From: JBBQUN01 sp963717115
Lineage (GTDB): Bacteria; Actinomycetota; Acidimicrobiia; Acidimicrobiales; SZUA-35
NCBI GenBank assembly: GCA_963717115.1
Contig: CAVQVO010000017.1
Span: 1,240,001-1,304,000 of the forward strand
Length of the DNA stretch: 64,000 nt
Direction: 5' to 3'
Shown here: positions 25,431 to 35,830 of the stretch, piece after piece
Position numbering within the stretch: position 1 is the stretch's first letter
Layout of the letters: every line of letters begins with the position of its first letter
Translations under genes and position numbers: made by a program
The notes under the pieces: generated by a model
What the model was told of the DNA's origin: nothing
Seen by the model: only the letters and a program-made list of their open reading frames with translations
Database searches by the model: none

Positions 25431-25886
25431 ATGTCGAAGACCAAGCCACGAGTTCCTCCCCGCTGGTTCATCCGGCTCTTCTGGTTCGGCCATCGCCGGT
25501 TGTACCGGCTGACGAGAGGACGTCTGGGTCTGTGGCGACCGAAGCCCGATGGTTGGGGCGCCATGCGCCTGACCACGGTCGGGCGCAGGACCGGGCAGGA
25601 CCGCAGCGTGATGGTCGGCTACTTCGAGGACGGACCGAACCTGGTCACGATGGCCATGAACGGCTGGGGTGACGGCGAACCCGCCTGGTGGCTCAATCTG
25701 CAGGCCAACGCCGACGCGCACGCCGACCTCGCCGACGGCCCCCGACTGGTCAGGGGTCGGGCCGCCACCGGTGAGGAGCGGGAGCGACTGTGGTCTCGAT
25801 GGCGGGAGATCGATCACGACCTGGACGCCCTCGCCGAACGTCGCTCGACCCGGACCGCGGTCGTCGTCCTCGAACCCCGGTCCTGA
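25431..25886 (+). CDS. deazaflavin (F420)-dependent nitroreductase family protein
   Basis: A split-barrel protein of about 151 residues (DUF385/PF04075). Seen are RLTTVGRRTGQDRSVMVGYFEDG, typical of the F420-binding region, and GEPAWWLNLQANADAH, the family WxxNLxAnp motif. Relatives are F420H2-dependent quinone reductases and nitroreductases. ATG 25431 is chosen with GGGAAG just upstream; ATG 25419 is an alternative. It diverges from the molybdenum hydroxylase operon and converges on the ABC permease. Confidence 0.82.
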   Translation: MSKTKPRVPPRWFIRLFWFGHRRLYRLTRGRLGLWRPKPDGWGAMRLTTVGRRTGQDRSVMVGYFEDGPNLVTMAMNGWGDGEPAWWLNLQANADAHADLADGPRLVRGRAATGEERERLWSRWREIDHDLDALAERRSTRTAVVVLEPRS

Positions 25887-25903
25887 CCGCCCGACGGGCA
25901 CCG

Positions 25904-25919
25904 CCGGCCGTCCGGCCGG
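25904..25919. terminator. hairpin between convergent genes
   Basis: A perfect six-base-pair stem, CCGGCC and GGCCGG around a GTCC loop, lies in the 46-bp gap between the genes ending at 25886 (+) and 25933 (-). It has no T-run, so it may be a simple bidirectional pause or terminator hairpin. Confidence 0.4.
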
Positions 25920-25932
25920 TCTCCGAGCGGTG

Positions 25933-26697
25933 TCAGTCCCAGCGGAAGAACCACAGTGCCGGGACGCCGGCGACGAGGGTGTAGAGACCGAGAACGGCGA
26001 GGTCCGAGAGGTTCCAGCCGTATCCGAACCAGGGATCCTGCACGGCGGTGACGAGGTGGGACAGCGGGAGCACACCGCCGACGTCGCGCAACCCCGCCGG
26101 GAGCACGGCGCGTGGCGGTGCAGTGCCCGAGATGAGCCACAGGGCGAAGAAGGCCATGAGACCGATGCCCTGGGCGGAGCGGCTGCTCCGGATCAGTGCG
26201 GCGAGGAGCAGCCCGATCGCGCCGAAGGCGGCCGTCCCGAACAGGAGGGCGACCACGACGCCGACGACGTCCTCGGGGAGCATGGCGTCGTAGGCGAGCC
26301 ACGCAACGAACCCCATCACGAGCGATCCGACCAGGAAGGTCCCGAGTGCGAGGGTGAGCTGGGCGCTCACGAGCACCTGGGTCGAGACCGACGACGCCCG
26401 GAATCGTCGCAGGATGCCCCGTTCGCGGTACCCGACCAGATTGATCGGAAGGGTCATGAGTCCGAGGGCGGCGATGATGACCGCGACCGATGCCGCCGTG
26501 TAGTAGTTGGCCGGTGTCACACCGCGCCAGACGAGCATGCCGTTCTCCACGTCTTCGGCACTGGCCTGGTCGTTGCCGAAGACGGCAGCGAGCAGCGTCA
26601 TCATCATCAGCGGGAAGGCGAGCACGAACACGATCGAGAACGGCTCCCGCCGAAACAGCCGGAACTCGGCCCGGGTCATGGCGAGGTACCCGCGCAT
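25933..26697 (-). CDS. ABC-2 type transporter permease
   Basis: A 254-residue integral membrane protein with six hydrophobic segments, the first at PFSIVFVLAFPLMMMTLLAA. It has the ABC-2 features YRERGILRRFRASSVS (a cytosolic coupling region) and LPLSHLVTAVQDP near the last helices. Its ATG overlaps the ATPase stop as TGATG, so the two are translationally coupled and form one exporter. The substrate could be a lipid, drug or peptide; the sequence does not say. Confidence 0.88.
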   Translation of the reverse strand: MRGYLAMTRAEFRLFRREPFSIVFVLAFPLMMMTLLAAVFGNDQASAEDVENGMLVWRGVTPANYYTAASVAVIIAALGLMTLPINLVGYRERGILRRFRASSVSTQVLVSAQLTLALGTFLVGSLVMGFVAWLAYDAMLPEDVVGVVVALLFGTAAFGAIGLLLAALIRSSRSAQGIGLMAFFALWLISGTAPPRAVLPAGLRDVGGVLPLSHLVTAVQDPWFGYGWNLSDLAVLGLYTLVAGVPALWFFRWD

Positions 26698-27611
26698 CAG
26701 GCTTCGCCCCGGATCGCGTGTCCGGTGAGGGTCAGGAAGGCATCCTCGACCGTGGGGCGCTCGACTCGGAGATCGATCGGGACGATGCCATGGGCCACGA
26801 GTTCCGCCGCGACGAGCGCCAGCACCGGGCCGGTGCCGCGCACCTCCACGGCGTCGCCGCGGCGGGTGACGGACTCGACGATGGCGAGTTGCTCCACCCA
26901 ATCCAGGTCCGGGTCGTCGGACGTGAAGCGCACGACGGACCTCAGCCCCAACCCGTCGATCAGCCCCTGCGGCGTGTCGAGGGCGATGACCCGGCCATCA
27001 TCGACGACGGCCACCCGGTCGCAGAGTTGTTCTGCCTCGTCCATGAAGTGCGTCACGAGCACGACCGTCGTGCCGTCGGCCCGGATCTCCCGGACCAGCT
27101 CCCACGTCGCTCGCCGGGCCTGCGGGTCGAGCCCCTGGGTGAGCTCGTCGAGGAACACCAACTCGGGTGCGTTGACGAACGCCAGCGCGATGAAGAGCCG
27201 CTGCCGTTGGCCTCCGGACAGACTGTCGAACGCCTGGTTCCGCAGGTCCTGCAACTGCCATCGCTCGAGGAGCCCATCGTGATCGACCGGGCGCCGGGCG
27301 AAAGCGGCGAACAGCTCCAACGACTCGGCGACCCGCATCCGGCCGGGCAGGGCCGAATCCTGGAGCTGGGAGCCGATGCGCTGCCGCAGGTCCACAGCTT
27401 GGGTGGCCGGGTCGAGCCCGAGCACTCGAACCGTCCCGCCATCGATGGTGCGCAGTCCCTGCAGGCATTCGACGGTGGTGGTCTTGCCGGCGCCGTTCGG
27501 CCCGAGGATGCCGAAGATCTCGCCTGGTTCGACAGCGAACGAGACGTCGTCGACGGCCACCTTGCTTCCGTAGGACTTGCGCAGGTGCTCCACGGTGATC
27601 ATCGCCGTCAC
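26697..27611 (-). CDS. ABC transporter ATP-binding protein
   Basis: A 304-residue ATPase for the adjacent ABC-2 permease. Walker A is GPNGAGKTT, the signature is SLSGGQRQR, Walker B is LVFLDELTQGLD, and the switch His is in VTHFMDEAE. The usual DEPT is DELT, a Pro-to-Leu change in the D-loop approach. A C-terminal regulatory domain ends PTVEDAFLTLTGHAI, as in DrrA-type exporters. GTG 27611 is chosen because it overlaps the true mannosidase stop (27608-27610) as GTGA; ATG 27602 is an alternative. Confidence 0.9.
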   Translation of the reverse strand: MTAMITVEHLRKSYGSKVAVDDVSFAVEPGEIFGILGPNGAGKTTTVECLQGLRTIDGGTVRVLGLDPATQAVDLRQRIGSQLQDSALPGRMRVAESLELFAAFARRPVDHDGLLERWQLQDLRNQAFDSLSGGQRQRLFIALAFVNAPELVFLDELTQGLDPQARRATWELVREIRADGTTVVLVTHFMDEAEQLCDRVAVVDDGRVIALDTPQGLIDGLGLRSVVRFTSDDPDLDWVEQLAIVESVTRRGDAVEVRGTGPVLALVAAELVAHGIVPIDLRVERPTVEDAFLTLTGHAIRGEA

Positions 27612-30600
27612 GATCCGACCGCCGGGTCCGGGCCCAGCCGAAGGGTGAGCAGCTCGAATGGGCGGACGGTGAGGACGGCGGCGCCGTCGACGACGTCGAT
27701 CCCCGGGCCACCCGAGGGATCGATCTCCTCGAGGAGGTTGCAGCGGTGGGCGGAACCGATCCGGGCTGCCCCCGGATCGTGACCCGTCGGCGGTCGCCGC
27801 AGGCTTCGTGGAACCGCACGATGCGATCGCCGCTGCCGTCGTCGGCCATCTTCACGGTGTCGATCCGCACACCGGGCGCGTCGACGGTGACCACGCTGTC
27901 CTGCGGACCAGCGCCGTGGCCGGTGACGACCCGGAGCGGTTCGTTGAATCGTTCCGCCTCGGCGACCACCTCGGCGAGTCCCACGCCGTGCGGGAACAGC
28001 GCCAGAGCGACCTCGTGATGGCCCTGATCGGCATCGGGATCGGGGTAGCGGGCGGCGCGGGCCAGGCTCACCCGGACACCGCCGGCGTCCATCCCGGTCC
28101 CCCCGAACAGGCCATGGCCATAGCGCCCGTCGTTGAGCACGGCGACCCCGAAACCAGGTTCGGAGACGTCGACGAAGCGATGGGCGCACACCTCGAACTT
28201 GGCGGCATCCCAGGACGTCGACGGATGGGTCGGTCGTCGGACGTGTCCGAACTGGACGTCGCAGGCCGCCGTTTCGGCGCGGACGTCGAGCGGGAACACC
28301 ATCGACAGCAGGTGTTCGGAATGATGCCACTCGATCTCGATGGCGATGTCGAGCCGGGGACTGCCGGCCCGGAGCGAGTAGGTGATCCCGACCCGCGACG
28401 CGCCGACGTCGTGGTCGACGCGCAGCCGGCCGATCAGCGGCCCCGGTTCGACGAGGGTGATCGCCACCGGACTCACGAGTTCCTGGGCCAACGACGGGGT
28501 CCAGCTCTCGAGGTCCCAGGCGTCGTAGCGCACGGGGTGATCGGGGCCGAGGGTCAGGAGTGCACCTCGGGATCCCGCAGGGACGATCTCACGGGCGTCG
28601 GCCACCGATCGATCGACGAAGGAGACGATGGTGCCGGCGTCGTCGAACCGGACCGCGACCGATCCGTTGAACAGGGTCCGCTCCGAGACGCTCACGACGT
28701 CGGCGACGGGCTGCGGCCGGGCGATGGCCAGACCCGATGGCCCCACGGTGACGCTGGCGGCGATCGAGCCGTCGGCCAGTTCCTGGACCGACGGCGGGGA
28801 ATCGCCCGACTCGTCGGCGGGGGCGAACGACTCGGCGACGATCACCTCGTGACGGGCCACACCGGCGGGGTTCACCACGGTCGGCGCCGGTGGAGCGAGT
28901 GCGTCGACGAGGCGGCCGATCCGTTCGGTGAGATCGTGCTCGATCCGGGCGAAGGCCTCCTCGGCCTCGGCGTGGACCCAGGCGATCGACGAGCCCGGGA
29001 GAATGTCGTGGAATTGCAGCGTCAGGAGCTCACGCCACAGGTGATCGACGCCCGCCGGCCGGGCGAGCGCCGTGGACCACAGCTCGAGCTCTCGGAGCAG
29101 GCGCTCGCAACGACGATTGCCGAGCTTGGTCCGCAGCTGGCTCGTCAGGGTCCCCCGGTGGGTCTCGAAGTAGAGCTCACCCCGCCAGACCGGGACCGGC
29201 GCTCCGGCCGCCGCCTCGCGTTCGACCTCGGCGAAGAACCGGGCCGGTGTCCCGATCTCGACGCGGGGCGAACCGTCGAGATCGGCCATGCGGCGGGCTC
29301 GTTCGATCATCTCGACCGTCGGCCCGCCACCCCCGTCGCCGTAACCGAACGGCGCCAGCGACCACTCGCTCCATCGGTGTTCCCGGAAGCGCTCGCTCGC
29401 CTCGGCGCACTCGGCGGGGCTGATCTCGGCGTTGTAGGTGTCGACGGGCGGGAAGTGGGTGAGGACCCGGGTGCCGTCGAGACCCTCCCACCAGAACGTG
29501 TGGTGCGGGAAGCGGTTCGTCCGATTCCACGAGAGCTTCTGCGTGACGAACCGCGTCATTCCGCCGGCGGCGAACAACTGCGGCAGCCCGGCCGGGTAGC
29601 CGAACACGTCGGGGATCCACATCTCGGTGCAGCGGACCCCGAATCGCTCCTCGAAGTAGCGCTGACCGAAGACGATCTGGCGGGCCAGGCTCTCCCCCGA
29701 CGGCAGGTTCATGTCGGACTCGACCCACATGCCCCCGACCGGGATCCACTGCCCGCCCTCGACGTGCGCAGTGATCCGCTCGAACAGGTCGGGGTGCCGC
29801 TCCTCGATCCAGGCGTACTGCTGGGCCTGCGAGCACACGAACCGGTGGTCGGGATGGTCGTCGAGCAGCCGGACCGACGACGCGAAGGTCCGGGTGCACT
29901 TGCGGATGGTCTCGCCCATCGGCCACAGCCAGGCGGTGTCGATGTGGGCATGGCCGACGGCCATCATCCGGTGGGAACCGGCCCGGGCCGGTACGGCGAG
30001 TGCCGGTGCCAGCAGTGCCCGGGCCCGATCGACATCGGGGATGACGTCGAGTGCCGCTGCGATGGCGCTCAGCAGTCGGGCCCGCCGGGGATCGGCGAGG
30101 GGCAGCGAACGCATGACGCCGTCGAGGACGTCGAGATCGTGGACGAGCGCCTCGGCCTCGGGGTCGACGAGGACCAGTTCGGCCCTCCGGAGACGGTAGA
30201 TGGGGTCGGTTCCTGCCGTCTCGGGCGAGCCCATCGACGAGGGCCGGAACGAGGGGAACGACGGGTTCGATGCGGCTTCGAGGAGGACCGACACCGGACC
30301 GGGTTCCCCGGTCAATCGGTGCGTGGTGCGCCGAGGATGGATGCCCTGCACCGGCCGACCGGACTCGTCGACGACGAGCCCCTCGCACTGGAACCCGGCC
30401 GCATCGGGATGGAAACCGAGATCGATGACGGCCTCGACCCGTCCTCCTCGCCAGGATTCGGGGACTTCGCCGTCGAACCGGAACCAGGTGGTGCCCCAGG
30501 GAACCCCCCACCGACGGTCGGTCAGCGGAGCGAGGTCGTCGGGCGACGGTCCGGCGAAGATGTCGACCGGGCGCCGTTCGGCGTGGGCCAACGGAAGGAC

Positions 30601-30657
30601 CCGTTCCCAGAGCTCGCGCTCGATCCGTTCCTCGACGAGCAGGCGTTCATCGTGCAC
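27608..30657 (-). CDS. alpha-mannosidase, glycoside hydrolase family 38 (frameshifted near the 3' end)
   Basis: An enzyme of about 1016 residues that would cleave terminal alpha-mannose. AVGHAHIDTAWLWP near residue 232 gives zinc ligands, MWIPDVFGYPAGLP near 341 holds the nucleophile Asp, LTLQFHDILPGS near 560 holds another zinc His, and a beta-rich C-terminal half follows. No signal peptide is evident, so it is probably cytosolic. At about 27770, in a run of five C (plus strand), one base appears missing. After it the frame switches to IGSAHRCNLLEEIDPSGG and ends ...TLRLGPDPAVGS at 27608, overlapping the ABC ATPase start. The gene and the transporter are thus one unit. GTG is the start codon, with a TACGTT box seven bases upstream. 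Confidence 0.88.
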
Positions 30658-30664
30658 AGCGGCG

Positions 30665-30670
30665 AACGTA
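30665..30670 (-). promoter_or_regulatory. -10 box of a likely leaderless promoter
   Basis: TACGTT on the minus strand ends seven bases before GTG 30657 of the mannosidase. There is no ribosome site between them. Confidence 0.5.
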
Positions 30671-30703
30671 GTCGAGCGGCCGACGCCGGGGCGCCGGGCG
30701 GGG

Positions 30704-32346
30704 TCAGGTGATGCCGGCGCCGTCGAACGCGAATCGTCCGCCGACCATGGTGGCCAGGACCGCGATCTCGGCGATGCCGTCGGGGTCGACGGTGGTCGGG
30801 TCGCCGTCGAGCACGACGAGGTCGGCGAGCTTGCCGGGTGTCAGCGTGCCCTTCCGGTCTTCGTCGAACGCGGCGTAGGCGGAGCCCCAGGTGTAGGCCC
30901 GCAACGCCTCGTCGGCCGTGAGCGCCTCGTGCGGGTTGAAGCTCGCTCCCGATGCGGTCCGCTGGTTCACCATGTCGTGCATCCCCAGCAGGGGTGCCCC
31001 TGGACCACCGGCCGGTCGGAACTGCCGGGGACCACGACGCCGGCATCGAGGAAGCTTCGTTGCCGGTAGCAGTCGGGAAGACGGTCGCCGACGGCCCGTT
31101 TCATGCCGTCGCCGATCTCGGAGATGAACCGGCCCTGGGGGACGGGAATCACGCCGAGCTCGGCGATGCGGGCCACGTCGACCGCCCGCGTCATGCCGCA
31201 GTGCTCGATGCGATGGCGGCAGTCGGAACGGGGATGCCGTCGCTGGGCCTCGGCGTAGGCGTCGAGCACCGAGGCCACCGCCCGATCGCCGATGGCGTGG
31301 GTCGCCACCTGCCAGCCCGAACGGTGGGCCTTGATGATCAGGGCGTGCAGCGTCTCCTCGGGCATCTGGAGATACCCGGAGTTGCCCGGCTCGCCTTCGA
31401 AGTCGTCGAACATGGCAGCGGTGCGCCCGATGAGTGAACCATCGGCGAAGATCTTCGTCGGTCCGAACCGGAGCCACTCGTCGCCGAACCCCGAGTGGAG
31501 ACCGAGGTCGAGTGCGAAGGGCTCGTCGTCGTCGGGGTGATGCGCGCCGGTGTGCAGGTTCTCGACACTGGGCATCAGCGTCACGCGGACACCGAGCAGT
31601 CCGGCGGCCCGGGCTCGCTGATAGGCAGCGAGTTCCAGCGGTTCCTTGGTGCCGAGGATGCCGCCGACGCCGGCCTCCTGGCAGGAGGTGATCCCCTGGG
31701 ACAGGTAGACCGCGGAGGCGGCGCCGAGGTCCTGGACGATGTCGGCCACCGCCATCGGATGCAGGAGCGAGCGGACGAGGCCCTGGGCCTGCTCCTCGAG
31801 GAGGCCGTTCGGTTGGCCGTCCGGCCCGAGGGCCACGACGCCGCCCTCGGGAACGGCGACTTCGCCGACCCGGGCGAGCCGCATCGCTGCGGTGTTGACG
31901 ACACAGAAGTGCCCGGAGGTGTGGTTGAGCAGCACCGGGTTGTCGGGACTGACCCGGTCGAGCTCCTGGCGTGTCGGGTGCCGCCGTTCGACCAGCTTGT
32001 TGTCGTCGTAGCCGGCCCCGACGACCCAGACCCCGGGCGGGGTCGTCGCGGCGCGCTCGGCGATGGCGGCGACGATCTCCTCGACCGAACGCACGACCGA
32101 GGCTTGCAGCGGCACCTCGTTGAGGGTGCCCCCGAAGGCCCGCATGTGGTTGTGCGCATCGTTGAAACCCGGAACGACGGTCCGACCGTCGAGATCGATG
32201 ACCCGAACGGCGTCGTGGCCGGCGAGGGCCCCCCGATCACCGAGGGAGACGATCCGGTCGCCGACGATGCCGAGGCAGCCGGCCCGCGGCCGTCGGGGGT
32301 CGACGGTGAGGATCGCGGCGTTGTCGAGAACCAGGTCGAATCGCAC
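30704..32346 (-). CDS. amidohydrolase family protein, YtcJ-like (frameshifted)
   Basis: A metal-dependent hydrolase of about 547 residues. VVPGFNDAHNHMRAFGG near 60 gives the first metal His pair. Later VATHAIGDRAVASVLDAY, HRIEHCGMTRAVD and GSSDRPVVQG give the remaining ligands, and GTLTPGKLADLVVLDGDP marks the C-terminal composite domain. At about 31000, in a GGGG run on the coding strand, one G seems lost; the protein resumes as PLLGMHDMVNQR in the next frame. Members of this group act on N-substituted formamides, cyclic amides and similar compounds; the substrate is not known. GTG start with a TAGGCA box six bases upstream. Confidence 0.85.
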
Positions 32347-32352
32347 GACCCA

Positions 32353-32358
32353 TGCCTA
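32353..32358 (-). promoter_or_regulatory. -10 box of a likely leaderless promoter
   Basis: TAGGCA on the minus strand ends six bases before the GTG at 32346. Confidence 0.4.
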
Positions 32359-32372
32359 GCACTCGTGCCGGG

Positions 32373-32693
32373 TCAGAAGCGGTCGTTCGAACGCTTCTTG
32401 GGCGGCGCCTTGAACGGCGCCTCGATCAGCGACGCGAATCGGTCGTCGTCGGGCTGCTTGGGTTCGTTGAGCTGCCGGAGATAGTCCTTCAGGGCCGCCC
32501 GAGCGGCGGGAACGTGTGCGCCCTTGATGCCGGCCGAGCGGGCGAGAGCGTCCTTGGCCTTCGCGACCCGCTCCTTGCGCAGCGCCTTCTCGTCGTCGGA
32601 GTGGACCTTGGCCACCTTGTTCGCACGGGCGGCTTCGGCCTCGAGGCGTCGAGCCTCGGATTCCTGCAGGGAGGTGGGTCGATGGTTGGTCAC
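32373..32693 (-). CDS. small charged hypothetical protein
   Basis: A 106-residue soluble protein rich in Lys, Arg, Ala and Glu. Residues 10-55 are predicted helical and coiled-coil-like (EARRLEAEAARANKVAKVHS), followed by KDYLRQLNEPKQPDDDRF and a Lys/Arg tail ending PPKKRSNDRF. GTG 32693 is preferred, with AGGAG 11 bases upstream. I recognise no family. It precedes the amidohydrolase on the same strand by 26 bp, so co-transcription is possible. Confidence 0.6.
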   Translation of the reverse strand: MTNHRPTSLQESEARRLEAEAARANKVAKVHSDDEKALRKERVAKAKDALARSAGIKGAHVPAARAALKDYLRQLNEPKQPDDDRFASLIEAPFKAPPKKRSNDRF

Positions 32694-32838
32694 GGTGGCG
32701 CGATCTCCTGATCCGGGGGAGCGGGCAGCATGGGAATCGTGTCCCGGTTCTCTGCCATGTCGGACTTGCACTCGAGGCGAGTCACTCGCGACGAGGATCT
32801 GAGAGCCTATCGGGCCGGCGCTCGCCGGCGGGCTTGGT

Positions 32839-32844
32839 TAGGCT
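32839..32844 (+). promoter_or_regulatory. -10 box of a likely leaderless promoter
   Basis: TAGGCT ends six bases before GTG 32851. Confidence 0.5.
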
Positions 32845-32850
32845 CGTTCG

Positions 32851-33375
32851 GTGCCTGCCGTCGAACGCCCGGCGATGTCCGCATACGGGGTTCCGGCCGA
32901 TGTGGCCGGCGCATTGCCCTGGACTTGGGCGCAGGAACGACTCGTCGAGAACCGGAACTACTGGGTCGTCACCGTCTCGGCGGCGGGGCGACCGCACGCG
33001 CTGCCGGTGTGGGGCGCCTGGATCCCCGAGTCCGAACGATTCTGGTTCTCGTGCGCGCCGAGCGCACGAAAGGCCCGCAACATCGCCGAGAACGCGCCGT
33101 GTGTGGTCATGATCGACGACACGATCGAATGCGTGTCGGTCGAGGGGACGGCGAGGTTGGTCGATCCCGATGGCGACGCCGAAGCGATCGAGCAGTTCGC
33201 CGGGGTGTACCTGGCCAAGTACTGGGACGACCCCTCCGAGCACGCCGAGATGGTGGCGTTCCTGCACAGCAACGCCATCGTCGAGGTCACCCCCGAGCGG
33301 GCCTTCGGAATCATCGAACGCGAAGAGGAGTTCGCCGAACGGGCCACCCGCTGGACGTGGCCGTCGCCCGCCTGA
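32851..33375 (+). CDS. pyridoxamine 5'-phosphate oxidase (PPOX)-fold flavin/F420-binding protein
   Basis: A 174-residue split-beta-barrel protein. YWVVTVSAAGRPHALPVWGAW and FWFSCAPSARKARNIAENA are the typical PPOX strands and cofactor-phosphate contacts, and VVMIDDTIECVSVEGTARLV follows. In actinobacteria this subgroup often binds F420 and reduces small organics or biliverdin-like molecules; the substrate here is unknown. GTG 32851 fits the nearby -10 box; ATG 32875 (MSAYGVPADV) is an alternative. Confidence 0.82.
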   Translation: MPAVERPAMSAYGVPADVAGALPWTWAQERLVENRNYWVVTVSAAGRPHALPVWGAWIPESERFWFSCAPSARKARNIAENAPCVVMIDDTIECVSVEGTARLVDPDGDAEAIEQFAGVYLAKYWDDPSEHAEMVAFLHSNAIVEVTPERAFGIIEREEEFAERATRWTWPSPA

Positions 33376-33451
33376 CGAGTACGAGGTCGAGCAACCGTGC
33401 CCGGGGGCGGCCGGCCGGTGACGCCGTTCTCGGCGGCCGGATTCGAAGCCG

Positions 33452-35656
33452 TCAGCGGATGAAGAGCATCTCGCGATACTTCGGCAGAGGCCAGCGGTCA
33501 TCGGCGACCTGGGTCTCGAGCGTGTCGGCGTGAAGGCGCACCTCGTCCATGAGGCCCCGGACCGAGTCGGCGCAGAATCGCATGTGCGCTTCGGTCGACT
33601 CGAAGTCATGCCGGGAGATGGTGGCCGCCAGGGTGTTGGCCGCTCCCATCAATGCGGCCGTCGACTTGCCGACGGCGGCCATCGTCGTGGAGTCGAACTC
33701 GACACCGAGTTTCTCGAGTGTCCTCGCCGTGGTCGAGAGCTCGGCGAGGTACGACATCGCGGCAGGGAAGATGATCGTCTTCGCCATCTCGACCATCAGC
33801 TTGGCCTCGACACCGATCGACAGGATGTACTGCTCGGCGTACACCTCGTAGCGACTCTCGAGCTCGATCGGGCTGAGCACGCCGGTTCGCTCGAACAGGG
33901 CAACGACCTCGTCCTCGGTGAGGACGGGCAGCGCGTCGGCGGTGGTGGGGAGGTTGCGCAGGCCGCGTTCCTCGACGGCTGCTCGGTGCCACTCCGGTGA
34001 GTACCCGTCGCCACCGAAGATCACGGCCCCGTGCTCCTTCAGGAGGCCCTGGAGCACGGTGGCGACCGCCGCGGTTCGCTGCTCCAGCGTGCTGGGCCCG
34101 TCGGGCAGGACGTTCTCGAGCTGGTCGGCGATCCAATCGAGTGAATCGGCGAGGATGGTGTTCATCGCGACGAGCGGCCCCGACACCGATTGGGATGACC
34201 CGACCGCCCGGAACTCGAACCGGTTCCCGGTGAACGCGAACGGCGAGGTGCGATTTCGATCGCCCGGATCGCGTTCGAAGGGCAGGATCTGATCGAGCCC
34301 GAGGTTCATCGAACCGCCTTCGGTGGCGAGCGAGACGTTCCCGTCCTTGATGTCGTTGAACACCTGTTCCAGTTGGTCGCCGAGATAGACCGAGATGATG
34401 GCGGGCGGCGCCTCGTTCGCACCGAGGCGGTGGTCGTTGCTCGCGGTCGCGATGACCGATCGCAGGAGCGGGCCGAACAGGTGGACACCGCGAATCACCG
34501 CACCGCAGAAGAGCAGGAACTCGAGATTGTCGCTCGGGGTCGAACCGGGATCGAGCAGGTTGCCCTGGGTCCCGTTGCCGACCGACCAGTTGACGTGCTT
34601 GCCCGAGCCGTTCACGCCGGCGAAGGGCTTCTCGTGGAGCAGGCACAAGAAGCCGTGGGCCTTGGCCGTCGACTTCATGACCGTCATCATCAACTGCTGA
34701 TGATCGGCGGCGACGTTCGCCGACTCGAAGTACGGCGCCAGTTCGAACTGGCCCGGCGCGACCTCGTTGTGGTGGGTCTTGGCCGGGATGCCGAGACGGA
34801 ACAGCTTGTCCTCGAAGTCCTGCATGAAGACCTGGACACGCTCGGGAATCGCTCCGAAGTAGTGATCGTCGAACTCCTGTCCCTTCGGCGATGGGGCGCC
34901 GAACAACGTGCGTCCGGTGAGGAGCAGATCGGGCCGGTTGTTCGCGAAATGGGCGTCGACGAGGAAGTACTCCTGTTCGGCGCCGCAGCTCGAGCTGAGC
35001 GGCTCGATGTCGGTCTCTCCCATGAGACGCAGCACCCGCTGCGCAGCACGATCCATGGCGGCGTTCGAGCGCAGCAGCGGGATCTTCTTGTCGAGCGACT
35101 CTCCGGTCCAGGACATGAAGACGCTCGGGATCATGAGTGTTGCGCCGTTCGCCGTGTGCATCACGTAGGCCGGACTGGTCGGGTCCCACGCCGTGTACCC
35201 GCGGGCGGCGTTGGTGGTACGCAGGCTTCCGTTCGGAAACGAGGAGCCGTCGGGCTCGCCCTTGATCAGCAGACTGCCGGTGAACTCGGTGATGGCGTTG
35301 CCGTTGGGGTTGGTGACGATGAAGCCGTCGTGCTTCTCGGCGGTGATGTTGGTCATCGGGTAGAAGATGTGCGAGAAGAACTTCACACCCTTGGAGAGCG
35401 CCCAGTCCTTCATGGCCGCGGCGACGACGTCGGCTGTCGCCGGATCGAGGGGAGTCCCGGTCTGGACGGTCGCCTTCATGGCCTTGAACGCGGTCTTGGA
35501 CAGCATCTCCTCCATGGTGGAGAGGTCGAAGACGTCGGTGGCCCAGATCTCCGAGAGCGGTCCACCCACTCCGTCGGTCGGGATGGCCTGGCGATTGGTG
35601 ATGTCGTTGATGACCGTCGATCGTGCGTGGTTTCCGCTCATGGGCGAGGAGTCCAT
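33452..35656 (-). CDS. glnN: glutamine synthetase type III
   Basis: A 734-residue GSIII enzyme making glutamine from glutamate, ammonia and ATP. It shows the GSIII-specific N-terminal region FSHIFYPMTNITAEKHDGFI and FMSWTGESLDKKIPLLRS, then SCGAEQEYFLVD (metal Glu), KTHHNEVAPGQFELAPYF, HEKPFAGVNGSGKHVNWS and FTGNRFEFRAVGSSQS (ATP and glutamate sites). The long C-terminal helices end RWPLPKYREMLFIR. The length matches the family. It stands alone, divergent from the cyclase-like gene. ATG 35656 or 35641 is possible; neither has a strong ribosome site. Confidence 0.93.
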   Translation of the reverse strand: MDSSPMSGNHARSTVINDITNRQAIPTDGVGGPLSEIWATDVFDLSTMEEMLSKTAFKAMKATVQTGTPLDPATADVVAAAMKDWALSKGVKFFSHIFYPMTNITAEKHDGFIVTNPNGNAITEFTGSLLIKGEPDGSSFPNGSLRTTNAARGYTAWDPTSPAYVMHTANGATLMIPSVFMSWTGESLDKKIPLLRSNAAMDRAAQRVLRLMGETDIEPLSSSCGAEQEYFLVDAHFANNRPDLLLTGRTLFGAPSPKGQEFDDHYFGAIPERVQVFMQDFEDKLFRLGIPAKTHHNEVAPGQFELAPYFESANVAADHQQLMMTVMKSTAKAHGFLCLLHEKPFAGVNGSGKHVNWSVGNGTQGNLLDPGSTPSDNLEFLLFCGAVIRGVHLFGPLLRSVIATASNDHRLGANEAPPAIISVYLGDQLEQVFNDIKDGNVSLATEGGSMNLGLDQILPFERDPGDRNRTSPFAFTGNRFEFRAVGSSQSVSGPLVAMNTILADSLDWIADQLENVLPDGPSTLEQRTAAVATVLQGLLKEHGAVIFGGDGYSPEWHRAAVEERGLRNLPTTADALPVLTEDEVVALFERTGVLSPIELESRYEVYAEQYILSIGVEAKLMVEMAKTIIFPAAMSYLAELSTTARTLEKLGVEFDSTTMAAVGKSTAALMGAANTLAATISRHDFESTEAHMRFCADSVRGLMDEVRLHADTLETQVADDRWPLPKYREMLFIR

Positions 35657-35818
35657 CGGCGATGGACACGGCCCGCAACCGCGGTGCGAGGTGTTCTCTC
35701 AGCCGAAACCGTCCCGACTCACTCCGAACCCGCCCAAGCGATCGATTCCGAGGAACGAGGTCGCCCACCGGCCGGGCATCGAGGTCCGAGGACCCTGGGT
35801 GCAGCAGGGGCGCCGGCC

Positions 35819-35824
35819 TACCGT
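35819..35824 (+). promoter_or_regulatory. -10 box of a likely leaderless promoter
   Basis: TACCGT ends six bases before ATG 35831. Confidence 0.5.
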
Positions 35825-35830
35825 CAGGGC

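Noticed and set aside
27808..30711. Long plus-strand open frame opposite the alpha-mannosidase
   Set aside because: The minus strand has GH38 catalytic motifs; the plus frame shows no family pattern.
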